Counted from the stretch's first letter, positions 1 through 9,951 are shown. The stretch is DNA of 64,000 bases from Limnomonas spitsbergensis (GCA_037349105.1 JAYJMM010000109.1:652501-716500); one strand, 5' to 3'. Notes: a model not told the origin generated them from the letters alone. Made by a program: numbers and translations.

Positions 1-394
1 AAAATGTGCCCCCATCCCCCACCTTCATCGGCATCAAGGGAGCGGATGAGCTGGCAGCCTTGCAGCTCAACCTGCCACCTCGGGTGATGTGGGATGGTGT
101 TGCGTGCTGGTCGTGTATTTCATGTTGTTTGCGGCATGCTCGTAGCTTCAGATTCTGGGCAGTTTCTTTTCTCTCTTATTCTATCCCTCTGCAATACCGT
201 ACCTATTTCAGGACACGCTTGACACTTACGGTCTTGGCAGTTTCTCCGGGGCAGAAGTTCAGGGATTTTCTGTCGGGGCTAAGGGCTGCGCCGAGGAAAT
301 GACTGCGCATGTATCAAAAAAAACCTTTCACTCACTCAATCAGCATGTTTTGTTTCTTCCCTCCCCTCCTCCTTTTAGTTTATTCTTGTCTCCC

Positions 395-465
395 ATCTGC
401 ACAGTTGTGCGCCCATGCGGCCGAACCTTGTTGAGCATGGCCCAGCGGTGTAACGTCATTGACTC
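395..465 (-). repeat. Dispersed repeat family R1, copy 1
   Basis: This copy shares two blocks with loci at 1920-1995, 10868-10945 and 53325-53400: a block close to GTAACGTCATTGA next to GGCCCAGAGG, and a block close to CAGTTGGGCGCCC. Read in the reverse direction the order is the same in every copy. A partial copy lies at 768-800. Copies occur on both strands, as expected of a mobile repeat. Ends and class are not determined. Confidence 0.5.
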
Positions 466-767
466 ACTGAATCAGCATGACATTTCGCCTGTCTTGCTGC
501 CTAGCTGGAGTTCAGTTGGAGTGGCAGGCTTTCTTATACCCTATTTGTCTGACATTTTCTCAACTCTGGGTTGTGCGAAAAATGTTCTCCGTTTCTCTTT
601 TTTGACTGAGAGGTCTAACAAGTCCATGTTGAAAAAATTATCTTTCACCGTATGGTTTGTCTTGTTTATCCATGGCTCCGATTTTAGGCTAGCGATTTGT
701 CTGAGATCAGAGCTTTCAGACCAAGCAGTTGGGATAACAGCTGCCGGCCTGCAGGTTGTAATGTTAA

Positions 768-800
768 TGACGTTACACCTCTGGGCCCTGCTTACAGGTT
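768..800 (+). repeat. Dispersed repeat family R1, partial copy
   Basis: Only the GACGTTACACCTCTGGGCCC block of the R1 family is present, in the orientation opposite to the copy at 395-465. Confidence 0.45.
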
Positions 801-1015
801 GTAATGTGAAACCGGCTGTAAAAACATAATTACAACCGCGAAAATCGCAGTGGCGCAACTGGATGAAGCCTACGTGCAGGTGCAGCTGGATATGACCGGC
901 CACGGGCAACCTCTGGGATCCTGCCACGGAACACAGGTCTGCGGCCGCCTATCCAGCCTGGTTACGGCCTACCGCGTCCGTTTGGCCAGGAGCTGCAACA
1001 GTAATAGGGTGTGAA

Positions 1016-1145
1016 GTTTTTTTGTGAAGTTTTTACAGTCCAACGGGGTATCACATTTGATGCATGGGACTTGAGCCCGTAAACCGGTACAGGCACTAAA
1101 TACGCTAGGACAGCGAGCGAAAACCAGTGACCCCCCTGGGCAAGC
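1016..1145 (+). repeat. Dispersed repeat family R2, copy 1
   Basis: About 115 bp here matches 26862-26970 in the same orientation, with shared blocks such as GCACTAAATACGCTAGGACA and AAAACCAGTGACCCCC. The copies differ at scattered bases and by small indels. No coding potential was recognised. Confidence 0.6.
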
Positions 1146-1919
1146 AACCAACACACAACCACTGAGCAGTAGCGTGGGAGTGAACCCCATAGTGCAGAAG
1201 ATTAGCCCCAGCCATAGAACATGACGTGGGTGCAAAAGAGTTCGGTTGCACGCCTCCTAGGAAAATTGGACGCCTCCTAGGAAAATTAAGAAGGAAAGGA
1301 GAAGATCTAAGTGAAATATAAGTCTGTGTTAAAACTGTGTGATGCGTGAGCGACACTTCAATGAGATTAAGTGTAAAAAAAATGCGAAATGCGTGAGGCA
1401 CTCTGTGTTGTGTAACTTAAGTGAGTAAAGTGTTTAAAAAGTGTGAACTGTGTTGTATAATCATTGAGATGAGTACCGGGTGTGAAACTTCTGTAAGCGA
1501 GCGATTTCAATGTTGCATAAGTAATCTAGAAACAAAGATGAGACCAGAGAAAGGAATTGTGATAATCAAGGGGACAGTCTTCCCATCAAGGACTGTTAGT
1601 CAAATCTCCCGCAAATTTCCCCCTTAACCTGACAAATGAGGTCAAAACTCATGCGGCCACCTCCACCCCATCCACAAAGAGCCGAGCATGCGTGAAAAAC
1701 ACCCTCACCTTCATTTCCTTGGCAAACTGGAACTTGTGGCCAGAGCTCATGCCGGTGTGTGCTCACATGTGCACAAACTTTAGGCTGCCAGCCTGCGACA
1801 CTGCGTGTTAGGCTTGTTTGCCGTCATAATTGTTTGTCTTCCAGGCTTCTCCTTTTGTTCCTTTATTTTGTGTTCCCTCTTCCTTTACAAAAACCTTTTA
1901 TTTTTTGTTTTCTCCCAAC

Positions 1920-1995
1920 TGAACAGTTGGGCGCCCGCGCAGCCGAGCCTCTTCTTGTGCATGGCCCAGAGGTGCAACGTCATTGACTGCGCGTT
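1920..1995 (-). repeat. Dispersed repeat family R1, copy 2
   Basis: Contains CAGTTGGGCGCCC followed by GGCCCAGAGGTGCAACGTCA, in the same arrangement as the copy at 395-465 and reversed relative to 10868-10945 and 53325-53400. Confidence 0.55.
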
Positions 1996-2422
1996 AGGCA
2001 GCGGGAGACACGCGGCTTGCCATGTTGGGCAAGTGGGGGGCGGCGAGCATGTGGAGGACGGGCTGCATGCTTGCTTCCAATTTCCTATCGCCAAGAAGAA
2101 AGTGGGGGTGTAGCAGGCCCTCTAGATGACGCCACAAACCTTCCCAGTTGTACTGGGGCAGGCATGAGTGGGAGGCCCTGGCATTTGTTGAAGATGTGGT
2201 CGATCTTATTGAGATCTAGACTCCAAGAGAGGCTGGGAAATTGAACTTACTTTCCTTTTTCTGGGGGGTATCCTCTCCCTTGTTTTCCCTTCTATTTGGT
2301 TTCCAACCAGACATGTGGATTGTGGACGCCAACACGCCCAGGCCTTTGTGAGCAGGACCCAGAGATGCAACATCCTACACTTGACCTGAATTTCTCTGCT
2401 GCTTGTGGAAAAACAGTTACCG

Positions 2423-3291
2423 TGTCGCACCATAAAGCAGTAACCGTGCCAAAAGGGTGGAAGCTGTCCGTACTGCCTTAGAGCGGCTCAAACTACTCAC
2501 AACTCTGGTTGAACACCTGTACACACGTGCTCCTTGTACTACACTGCGGAGGTACAAGGGCTGTAAAGGGTTAACTAGGTACGGCGTACCGTATAAGAGG
2601 GAAGGCTGGTCTAACCGGGCGCCCCTAGCTGTGGGTACCGCCCCTACTTTACTCGTGATGTTTGCTTCGGGTCCGTGGCGGACTTCTTCCCCACAAAGTG
2701 GCGGACGCCTACGGGCGGACTCAGCGACTACACGCTGGCCGCGGATGCGCGGCGCGTTAAGCTGTGGCGGAAACTTCTAGTTGACAGGCACGTAGCTGAG
2801 CTCTTGTAGAGCTAGACTTCAGGCTTTCCTGGTAGCGAACCGGGCAAGCTGAACTGGGTCACTTACCGCGTAATGCGGGGGATGCCGTAGACGTAGACTG
2901 CGGACGTCGTCCTAGGTCGAGTCGGGCTTCTTGCTAGGGGGACTTGTGCCTGCTATGTCGGCTGAGTAGCTGAACTAGGCTTGACTGTTGAAGTGGTACT
3001 GACTTAATGCTCTTCACGGGGCATATCCTGGATAGTGGCCGGTGCTGTTTACAATTAGAGGTCTGTCCACTTAAAAGGAACGAAGTAAGTGACAATGTGC
3101 GAGCTGGGATACAATGTCCCGGCAAGCCCTTATTACAAAGGTACGGGAAATCTTGGCCTCAGATCTTCCCGAAAGTGGGAAGCTGGGCGTCTAACCCTAA
3201 AAGGGGGGCTCCGCAGGGAAGCTGCGGAGTCTACGGGGCCGCATTAGCGGTCCCTACGGTTTTGGCACGTATACTGCATTATACCGTGACA
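2423..3291. mobile_element. Non-autonomous internal-deletion derivative of the adjacent unit
   Basis: Positions 2423-2655 match 3294-3526 (233 bp each) and 2656-3291 match 9312-9947 (636 bp each), with only a few substitutions seen in each pair. The 5785 bp lying between those blocks in the large unit is absent here. The junction falls after TTTACTCG, and the large unit has CG on both sides of the lost segment, so the join shows 2-bp microhomology. This is the form expected of an abortive-repair deletion derivative that keeps the termini needed for movement in trans. Confidence 0.8.
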
Positions 3292-3293
3292 GC

Positions 3294-3326
3294 TGTCGCA
3301 CCATAAAGCAGTAACCGTGCCAAAAG
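3294..3326 (+). repeat. Left terminal inverted repeat of the large unit
   Basis: Starts TGTCGCACCATAAAGCAGTA and pairs imperfectly with 9915-9947. The same end begins the small unit at 2423. Confidence 0.7.
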
Positions 3327-3645
3327 GGTGGAAGCTGTCCGTACTGCCTTAGAGCGGCTCAAACTACTCACAACTCTGGTTGAACACCTGTACACACGTG
3401 CACCTTGTACTACACTGCGGAGGTACAAGGGCTGTAAAGGGTTAACTAGGTATGGCGTACCGTATAAGAGGGAAGGCTGGTCTAACCGGGCGCCCCTAGC
3501 TGTGGGTACCGCCCCTACTTTACTCGCCCCCCGCTCCGCACGATAAGCCCTCCGGGCGTGCGTGGGGAGCCGGACTAGGGGTGGTACTGAAATTGGAATA
3601 GGCAAATATGTACACTCAGAGCTAGGCTTGTCAGTTCCCTAACAC

Positions 3646-3840
3646 GGAAGCCTTCTAAACATCGGACTGCAAACAGCCAGTCGGAAGAAAGTCCACTTAC
3701 AGAAAATCCACTGCTGGCACTGTGCCACAGGACACCCTGAAAGGAAATGCACCAAAGATAATTCACTGAACCCCGTGGCTAACCCTAGGTTCTCCCACGG
3801 TTTGCACCCTCGACAAAGGCCTCTTGGGTTACTCCCCTCT
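3646..3840 (+). pseudogene. Short fragment with a CCHC zinc-knuckle motif
   Basis: In one plus-strand frame, codons 3712-3750 read C-W-H-C-A-T-G-H-P-E-R-K-C, a perfect CX2CX3GHX4C zinc knuckle of the kind found in retroelement Gag proteins. The frame runs to a stop at about 3840, with no start or further domain. It lies inside the large TIR unit, opposite to and downstream of the methyltransferase-integrase gene. It could be a captured gag remnant, or chance in a short frame. Confidence 0.3.
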
Positions 3841-3897
3841 CTGGCCTGATCAGGGCACACAGAATCCGGTACCGTCACCAGTGTCATGCTTGGATAG

Positions 3898-3995
3898 AGT
3901 CAATAAAAGGTCAGAAACCATCAGAAATCCAGAGTCCTTCAGAAACCATCAGAATCAACAGAAATCCAGAGTCCTTCAGAAACCATCAGAATCTA
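3898..3995 (+). repeat. Short tandem duplication
   Basis: Two and a half copies of a unit containing CAGAGTCCTTCAGAAACCAT, about 45 bp apart, lie in the 3' flank of the methyltransferase-integrase gene. The remainder of 3841-4387 shows no gene and is probably the 3' untranslated region of that gene. Confidence 0.6.
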
Positions 3996-4387
3996 CATGC
4001 TCAACCGCTGGGAAGCGTCGTGATCTAAAAACCTCAGTCAGGCACATTGACAACTGCAGATCATCCGCTGCTCTCGCCCCACTGCACCGTTGACACCTGG
4101 CCCTAGGCCACAGGAGATGTGTGCAGTAGCAGCGGTGTCCTATTCAGTCTTGCCCTTCTGCTGGTTGGCCCTGCGGCAGTCTCTACTCCAAAGGCAATTG
4201 TCATGCAATTCTACTACTTGAATCAGCGCTGTAGCCGTCGTCACCATGTACTCCTTTGGCTCGCTGCTCCTGCTCCTACGGGACATCGGGAAAGCTTTTT
4301 ACTTGAGTGCAAGGCTACGTCCTGCTGGCCGTCGGCCCACTGCCTGCTGCCTACTAGTGCCAGTTGTGCCGCCATTTTAGGGGATTC

Positions 4388-7300
4388 CTAACCCTCCTTG
4401 CCCTTCCTGGCTGTCTGCCCCTTGGCGGCTGACTCCTCTTCTGCTCTTGCTGCGTCTATGGCCGCCTTAGCCCTTCGCTGGACCGCCCTTGGGGTGATAT
4501 TGGCCTCTCCCCTGCCCGTGGTGTACGAGATGTCGTACAGCCCGTTGGGCATGGGTCTGGCGATGCCCCGCTCCATTTGCTTAGTGGCTGGGTTGGTGGC
4601 CATGACCTCCACTTCCGGCTTGTCCATTGCTCCGGCCTCCATGGCTGCCCTCGCTGCTGCTCTGGCCGCCCTAGTTGCCGACCCGTCGAGCTGGGCTGGG
4701 CTGCAGGGCGGTGCCCCTGCGGCTGGGTCTGCTCCATGGCCCGGTCCTGGGCCTGGCTTGCACCTGGGGCACATCCAGTCTCCCTCGGGTATTGCAGACA
4801 GCACAGGCGTGAGGCAATCCATGTGCCAGCCTGTGTTGCAGGCGTCACACAGGAGCATGACCTCCCCCCGGTCGGGAAGGCGGCAGACCTCACACGACAG
4901 GCTGACGTTGGGCCTGGTGGTGCCGAAATCCACCTTGCCTTTCAGGTTGGGGAGGTGGCATGGGGAGCAATTGAGTGCGTTCTCTGTTACTGTCAGGCCA
5001 TCGGCCCCCTCCAGCACCAGCGCCTCTGTTTCTCCCAGCCGCTGCACCCGCAGGATTTCTGGTCTGGCCTTGGGGTCGAGGCTGCGCCGATCTGACGCGT
5101 ACCGGACGTACACGTAGTCCCCTACGGCGAACCGCCTGACTTGGGGGACATATACCCCTCCGCGGATCCTGGCATAGCGCAACTTGTCCCGGTGCTGCGC
5201 AATCTTGAGGTGCACGCCCGCGACTGGGAGGGCCTCCTTGATCCTGGCAACTCTGGCGAGGAGCAGGTCTGCTGCCTCCTCCACCGTTGCCACTCGCGCT
5301 GTGCTCCACAGGTCCGCCCCAACCTTGGAGGGGAACACCGGCTTCTGCCCATACAGCACTTCGTAGGGTGCCATGCGTGTGGCCTGCTGAGGCGAGCACC
5401 TGAAGCCCAGTGCTACCCACGGGACCATCCTGTCCCATGAGTCGTCGCTGCTCCCATCCCCGCAGCACTTGCGTAGGCCCGTCTTGAGGGTCTGGACGGC
5501 CCTTTCGGACAACCCATCCGCCTGGGGGTGGTTGGCAGAGGTGGTGCGGTGGTCAATGAAACAATCCAGCAACATGTCCTGGAATTCTCCCTGGAACTCA
5601 GTCCCTTGATCGGTGACTACTTCTGCGCATCCCCCAAACCGTGCAACCACGTTTTGGAAGAATGCTAAGGCCGTCACGTCAGACGCCTTGCTGGGGATGG
5701 AGATCAGTTCTACCCACTTGGAGTAGTGCTCCACACACACCATGACATACCGGTTACCCCGAGGCGTGGTGGTGAATGGACCGCACAGATCCACGCCCCA
5801 GCGGGAAAATAAACCCTCAATAGGGAGTGGGTGCAGGTCGGGCTGCGTGTGATTGAACGTAGACGCCCTGGCCCTGTCACACACCCCGCACTCCTGGACA
5901 GCCTTTCTGACTGCTGCCCTAAGTCCTCTCCACCAGTGTTGCTGCAAGATCATGAAGGCCGTGCGGTGGCTGCCGAAATGGCCTGTGCTAGCATGCGCTT
6001 CCTTGATCACTGCCTGCCTGTCCTCGGGCCTGGGAACTACGCACCGCCGCCCGTCCGGCATCAGCCTCATCAGCACGCCCCCCCTTTCTGGTTCCCACTG
6101 GAAAGGAGCAGCTCTACGCTGCACCCTGGCCTGTTCTCCTGTTTCGGCCCCAGGGGGATGCACTTTCAGGCGGAGGTATTGCAGGACTGGCTCGTCTGTC
6201 CACACGTCCACCCGGGCTGCAGGCCCGGCTGCACACCCTGGCGGGTCCACGACCTCTCCTGCTTCGTCAGGAGTGAACCGGACGGGATCTGGTCCTGGAT
6301 CTGGCTGCCCACCTGGTTCCTGTGCGGCATCCGCCCAGTCTGCTGCCGCGGACTCCCCCAGATACTGCCGATACGTTGCTGCCACCTCCCCCTCGCCTGA
6401 GCATGCTTCGCCTGCAGTAGCGAGGGCGCAATGTGTGGACTTCAGGGTCATACCGATAGCAGGGTCGTGGTCCGGACCTGGTAAACGGGCCCTGCGGGCC
6501 AGCTCCTTTGGGGTGATCTTGGCCACCTCAAGTGCCACGGTAAGCCAAGCCTCGAGGGCCCAAGCATCCATGCACCTGCCCAAGGCGGCCCTCCTATCCC
6601 CTTCAGGAAAGTCTGGGCGAGGCAGAGTGGACCCAACTGCGTACCCCATGGCTCTCTCCCTCTCGTTGGCGTGTGGTTCCTGCAGGTCCCCCATAGGCCT
6701 GAACACTAGCCCGATCTGCCCGTTCCTGAATGCGTAGGATGCGGGGGTGGCCATGAGGCAGGGCAGCGCCCTCCTAGGTTGCCCGGACACGTTGATGCGG
6801 TACCCTCCGTTATCGGGGCAGGCCACGACCTGGGCCCTACTACCCTCGTCCAGAATGTCATCCACAATACTGTCGTGTGGCCTATGTGATGCCTGGATAA
6901 CAAACTCAATGTCTGCAGCTGGTGCGAGGTTACCCCAGTAGTTGCGCGTGCAGTGGGCATAGGAGCCCACCTGCGCCGCATCAAACAGGGATGGCCTGCC
7001 CAGGATCCTGCACACTTCGCCGAAAGCCTGTACGCTAGCCTTCTCGCTCCTCTGATTCAACTGCATAGCGACAATCTCAATCAGGTATGCCGGTGGCCTG
7101 GCCTTCTGCAGGATTTGCAAAGAGCCTAGCAGCCGGATGAGCGGGAAGAAAGACTTGCTCCTGTCCCCTTCGAGCCCCTTGCCCTTGCCGGCTGCTGACA
7201 AGTCGTGGCACTCCCATCCGGCCACCATAAACCACTGGCGACCCTGCTGGGCCCCCGCCTCTATGAAGTGCTGGGCGGTAATGGAGTACACGTCCTGGGG

Positions 7301-7777
7301 CAGCGTCCTGAACGTCCCCTCAAAGGCTGGCGCTGGGAGCAGCAGCGGGTACTGCTTGTGCAGCTGCACCAGCCTGCCCCCCGCGATCTCCCGCATGGTG
7401 GCACTGGTGTCTGCATACAGATACTGTGTGACTGGGATGCCTGCCCTAAGCACCATCTCAAGCCCAGAGCACATACCTCCGAAGGGCTCGAACAGGACCA
7501 CTCCCTCCTTTTCCAGGGCGTGCACCGCCTCCTCCGGTAAGCATGCCGTATCCACCCCTGCGTGGAGGTGGGCCGGGGTCGAGCGGGGCAGGTCTGTCAG
7601 CACATTGTTGATCAAGGACCTGGCCCTGGCCCTGCTATTGAAAGCTCTTTCTGCAGTACTGGCAGGATGTGCCTGCTCGTCGTCCTCATCCTTTGCGCTG
7701 GAGATAGCCTGGCCTAGGCGGTATTCCCCTTGGCGCCTGCATTCCCACGCGCGGATCTGGCTGCTCCTCCTTGGCGG
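4388..7777 (-). CDS. DNMT3-like / integrase / PHD fusion transposase
   Basis: Open for 1129 codons after an upstream stop at 7778-7780, with no ATG before the domains, so the start must come from an upstream exon or frame. Numbering from the TTG at 7615: residues 35-380 resemble a DNMT3-type C5 cytosine methyltransferase, with motif I near FGGMCSGLE (45-53), the motif IV position reading G-W-E-C-H-D-L-S (133-140), motif VI as E-I-V (180-182) and a motif VIII-like CTRNYWGNL. There follow an HHCC zinc-binding domain, an integrase core with all three acidic residues (GVDLCGP, VTDQGTEF, LSERAVQ; about 34 residues between the last two), an SH3-like C-terminal region, a C4HC3 PHD finger (CEVC, CDAC, HMDC, CPRC) and an Ala-rich tail. 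Integration activity is plausible. Methylation activity is doubtful because Pro of the PC motif and Asn of ENV are replaced. Confidence 0.85.
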   Translation of the reverse strand, partial: PPRRSSQIRAWECRRQGEYRLGQAISSAKDEDDEQAHPASTAERAFNSRARARSLINNVLTDLPRSTPAHLHAGVDTACLPEEAVHALEKEGVVLFEPFGGMCSGLEMVLRAGIPVTQYLYADTSATMREIAGGRLVQLHKQYPLLLPAPAFEGTFRTLPQDVYSITAQHFIEAGAQQGRQWFMVAGWECHDLSAAGKGKGLEGDRSKSFFPLIRLLGSLQILQKARPPAYLIEIVAMQLNQRSEKASVQAFGEVCRILGRPSLFDAAQVGSYAHCTRNYWGNLAPAADIEFVIQASHRPHDSIVDDILDEGSRAQVVACPDNGGYRINVSGQPRRALPCLMATPASYAFRNGQIGLVFRPMGDLQEPHANERERAMGYAVGSTLPRPDFPEGDRRAALGRCMDAWALEAWLTVALEVAKITPKELARRARLPGPDHDPAIGMTLKSTHCALATAGEACSGEGEVAATYRQYLGESAAADWADAAQEPGGQPDPGPDPVRFTPDEAGEVVDPPGCAAGPAARVDVWTDEPVLQYLRLKVHPPGAETGEQARVQRRAAPFQWEPERGGVLMRLMPDGRRCVVPRPEDRQAVIKEAHASTGHFGSHRTAFMILQQHWWRGLRAAVRKAVQECGVCDRARASTFNHTQPDLHPLPIEGLFSRWGVDLCGPFTTTPRGNRYVMVCVEHYSKWVELISIPSKASDVTALAFFQNVVARFGGCAEVVTDQGTEFQGEFQDMLLDCFIDHRTTSANHPQADGLSERAVQTLKTGLRKCCGDGSSDDSWDRMVPWVALGFRCSPQQATRMAPYEVLYGQKPVFPSKVGADLWSTARVATVEEAADLLLARVARIKEALPVAGVHLKIAQHRDKLRYARIRGGVYVPQVRRFAVGDYVYVRYASDRRSLDPKARPEILRVQRLGETEALVLEGADGLTVTENALNCSPCHLPNLKGKVDFGTTRPNVSLSCEVCRLPDRGEVMLLCDACNTGWHMDCLTPVLSAIPEGDWMCPRCKPGPGPGHGADPAAGAPPCSPAQLDGSATRAARAAARAAMEAGAMDKPEVEVMATNPATKQMERGIARPMPNGLYDISYTTGRGEANITPRAVQRRAKAAIDAARAEEESAAKGQTARKGKEG

Positions 7778-8424
7778 CTAGGTCAGCCCGTGGCTGTCCT
7801 ACCGAGGCGGCCTGTGCAGCCGCGGCTTGTGGGTTGCCGCTTTTCTGCAGCTCCCGCAGTCCTACCACCGTTTCTGCTGATTCCCCTTGGAGCTGCTGTT
7901 CACTGGATCTTGTCCGCTCCATCTTGACCATTGCTGATTGGACCATCCCCCTGACCTCTGCGGGCTCGCGCTGGGGCTCCCAGGCTTCCCTCTGAGCAGG
8001 AGCCAGGGGGTGCGGCTCGGCGTCGGCTCCTTCCACTCCTGCTTGTTCGGGCAGATCATCCGGAGGTCGCGCTGGCCCGCCACCCTCTCCAACACCACCG
8101 GTCAAAGACCTCACAGTGGGTGGCTCCGAGGTCGGGTCCAGGGATCCATCGACGGGTACTGGCCACCGCTCCTCCTCCTGGCTCAGCTCAGGTGGAATGC
8201 GCGCGATGCCGCCTTGTCCGATACCCCTGCGTGTCACAATCAACGTGCACCATACCCGCATCCAAGGCAAGAGAACCTTCGACCCCAAGGGCTTTGTTCT
8301 CCCCCACCTCTGTATAGTCATCTCTGGACAATCCAAGGGAAATCTGCATAGCTTCCTCGGCTACAGCTGCATTTATAGCATGGGGTCGTCCCCTGGTTCC
8401 ATCCCTCTTACTCGCCCACTGCAT
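7686..8424 (-). CDS. N-terminal coding part of the transposon gene, frame broken
   Basis: An ATG at 8424 opens a 78-codon frame ending at 8188. A second frame, open from about 8336 to 7686, continues with low-complexity Pro/Glu/Ala-rich sequence and overlaps the upstream end of the methyltransferase-integrase frame by about 90 bp, offset by +1. No domain is recognised. It may be the spliced N-terminus of the transposase or a Gag-like product joined by frameshifting. The switch between the two frames near 8240 suggests an intron, a mutation or a sequencing error. Cysteine and charged residues do not form a known motif. Confidence 0.4.
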
Positions 8425-8662
8425 CTTGCAGTATCTGGATGCTGATGGCGGTTAGGATCTACAATTGCATCCTGCATTGTACTATTGACGCTGAACAGCT
8501 GTGCCAGCTCGACTGTGTGGGCTCACAGCAACTGGCCACTAGCTAAAAGCTTGCTTCCGTTCTCCTCTACCTTCTGCAGGCTGGTTAGGCGTAGCTAGAC
8601 AGGTCAAGCACGGGTAAATATTCTAATGGGCCTGGCGGGTATTTTCACCTTCTGGGTTGCTG

Positions 8663-8960
8663 GTCTTTGCAGCGTAGCTTCCTCCTCGGGATCCGCAGGT
8701 TCCGCTCAAGCTGTGACTGCAGCCTTGGATGATTCCGCGTGTAGCGGGTCTCGTCCGCTATATCCTTCCGCTTCGCAGCGCAGCTTCCTCCTCGGGGTCT
8801 GCAGGTTCCGCTCAAGCTGTGACTGCAGCCTTGGATGATTCCGCGTGTAGCGGGTCTCGTCCGCTATATCTTTCCGCTTTGCAACGCAGCTTCCTCCTCA
8901 GGCTCCGCAGGGTCCGCTCGAGCTGCGATCTGCAGCTTTTGGTGATTCCTGCACACAGTC
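8663..8960. repeat. 106-bp tandem repeat, about 2.8 copies
   Basis: AGCTTCCTCCTC recurs at 8676, 8782 and 8888, giving a 106-bp period. Copies two and three are slightly diverged. The array lies between the right terminus and the start of coding sequence in the large TIR unit, so it occupies the presumed promoter or 5' leader. The rest of 8425-9311 shows no gene. Confidence 0.8.
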
Positions 8961-9311
8961 TCGGGTTGCCGCTTTTAAACTTGGATCCCGGATCCTTGCT
9001 CACTTCCGTCAACACGTGGGTTGTGCACTTTACCACAAATGCAGTCCAGGCGCACAGGCAATATCAGCTGGGTTTATAACTCCACAGCCTGATCTTCAAG
9101 CTACGTCTGCTTCTGGGTTGCCACGCCCAGCGCAAGTAGGAATTGACTTGGGTTCTATAGATAATCCTCTGCTCCGTGATCTCTAGCTGTCCAAGGCAGA
9201 TCCACTGTCTTCAAAAAGAAATTTCAAGTCCACAGCACATGCACCTTTAGCAGGATTCGTTGGATCAGGCTGATCAGGCTAGACCCACTTCGTTCCTTTT
9301 AAGTGGACACG

Positions 9312-9947
9312 TGATGTTTGCTTCGGGTCCGTGGCGGACTTCTTCCCCACAAAGTGGCGGACGCTTACGGGCGGACTCAGCGACTACACGCTGGCCGCGG
9401 ATGCGCGGCGTGTTAAGCTGTGGCGGAAACTTCTAGTTGACAGGCACGTAGCTGAGCTCTTGTAGAGCTAGACTTCAGGCTTTCCTGGTAGCGAACCGGG
9501 CAAGCTGAACTGGGTCACTTACCGCGTAATGCGGGGGATGCCGTAGACGTAGACTGCGGACGTCGTCCTAGGTCGAGTCGGGCTTCTTGCTAGGGGGACT
9601 TGTGCCTGCTATGTCGGCTGAGTAGCTGAACTAGGCTTGACTGTTGAAGTGGTACTGACTTAATGCTCTTCACGGGGCATATCCTGGATAGTGGCCGGTG
9701 CTGTTTACAATTAGAGGTCTGTCCACTTAAAAGGAACGAAGTAAGTGACAATGTGCGAGCTGGGATACAATGTCCCGGCAAGCCCTTATTACAAAGGTAC
9801 GGGAAATCTTGGCCTCAGATCTTCCCGAAAGTGGGAAGCTGGGCGTCTAACCCTAAAAGGGGGGCTCCGCAGGGAAGCTGCGGAGTCTACGGGGCCGCGT
9901 TAGCGGTCCCTACGGTTTTGGCACGTATACTGCATTATACCGTGACA
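9312..9947. repeat. Right 636-bp terminal block of the large unit
   Basis: Matches 2656-3291 at equal length with only a few substitutions. Its outer end forms the right terminal inverted repeat. Just inside it, 9289-9308 is the reverse complement of a stretch within the block itself near 9722-9743. Confidence 0.8.
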
Positions 9948-9951
9948 ACCG

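Larger units (their letters stand above)
1..2422. other. Gene-poor stretch with dispersed repeat fragments
   Basis: No reading frame here shows a recognisable domain. A short exon-like stretch ends at a possible GTGATG donor near position 83, and an exon-like stretch follows a possible acceptor near 851; neither can be joined to a gene. The stretch holds pieces of two dispersed repeat families, described separately at 395-465, 768-800, 1016-1145 and 1920-1995. The rest is unassigned. Confidence 0.5.
3294..9947 (-). mobile_element. Full-length Ginger-like DNA transposon carrying a DNMT3-like domain
   Basis: The 6654-bp unit has imperfect terminal inverted repeats: the first 32 bp from 3294 and the reverse complement from 9947 agree at about 25 positions, with shared blocks GCAGTA and CGTGCCAAAA. 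One large minus-strand gene fills the centre, with a shorter upstream coding region. No reverse transcriptase, RNase H or retroviral protease motif was found anywhere in the unit. An LTR reading was considered first because the 636-bp block occurs twice in direct orientation, but the inverted termini and the deletion derivative explain that repetition better. Confidence 0.7.
2423..9951 (-). mobile_element. Composite of two TIR-bounded Ginger-like units with a 4-bp flanking duplication
   Basis: Two units sharing the same termini lie side by side, 2423-3291 and 3294-9947, separated by 2 bp. The pair is flanked by ACCG at 2419-2422 and again at 9948-9951. Each unit begins TGTCG on the plus strand and ends with the complement of TGTCA, so termini fit a TGTNR rule. 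Ginger DNA transposons are known for TGTNR termini, 4-bp target duplications and Gypsy-integrase-like transposases. Assigning this pair to Ginger is inference from termini, integrase and missing reverse transcriptase. How the tandem arrangement arose is unknown. Confidence 0.7.

Noticed and set aside
4398..6737. Plus-strand frames of up to 294 codons opposite the methyltransferase-integrase gene
   Set aside because: They are antisense shadows of a strongly supported minus-strand domain protein.
2656..9947. Reading the two 636-bp blocks as LTRs of a Gypsy retrotransposon
   Set aside because: There is no reverse transcriptase, no clear primer-binding site and no duplication flanking the blocks themselves. 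The inverted termini and the deletion derivative explain the repeated block better.
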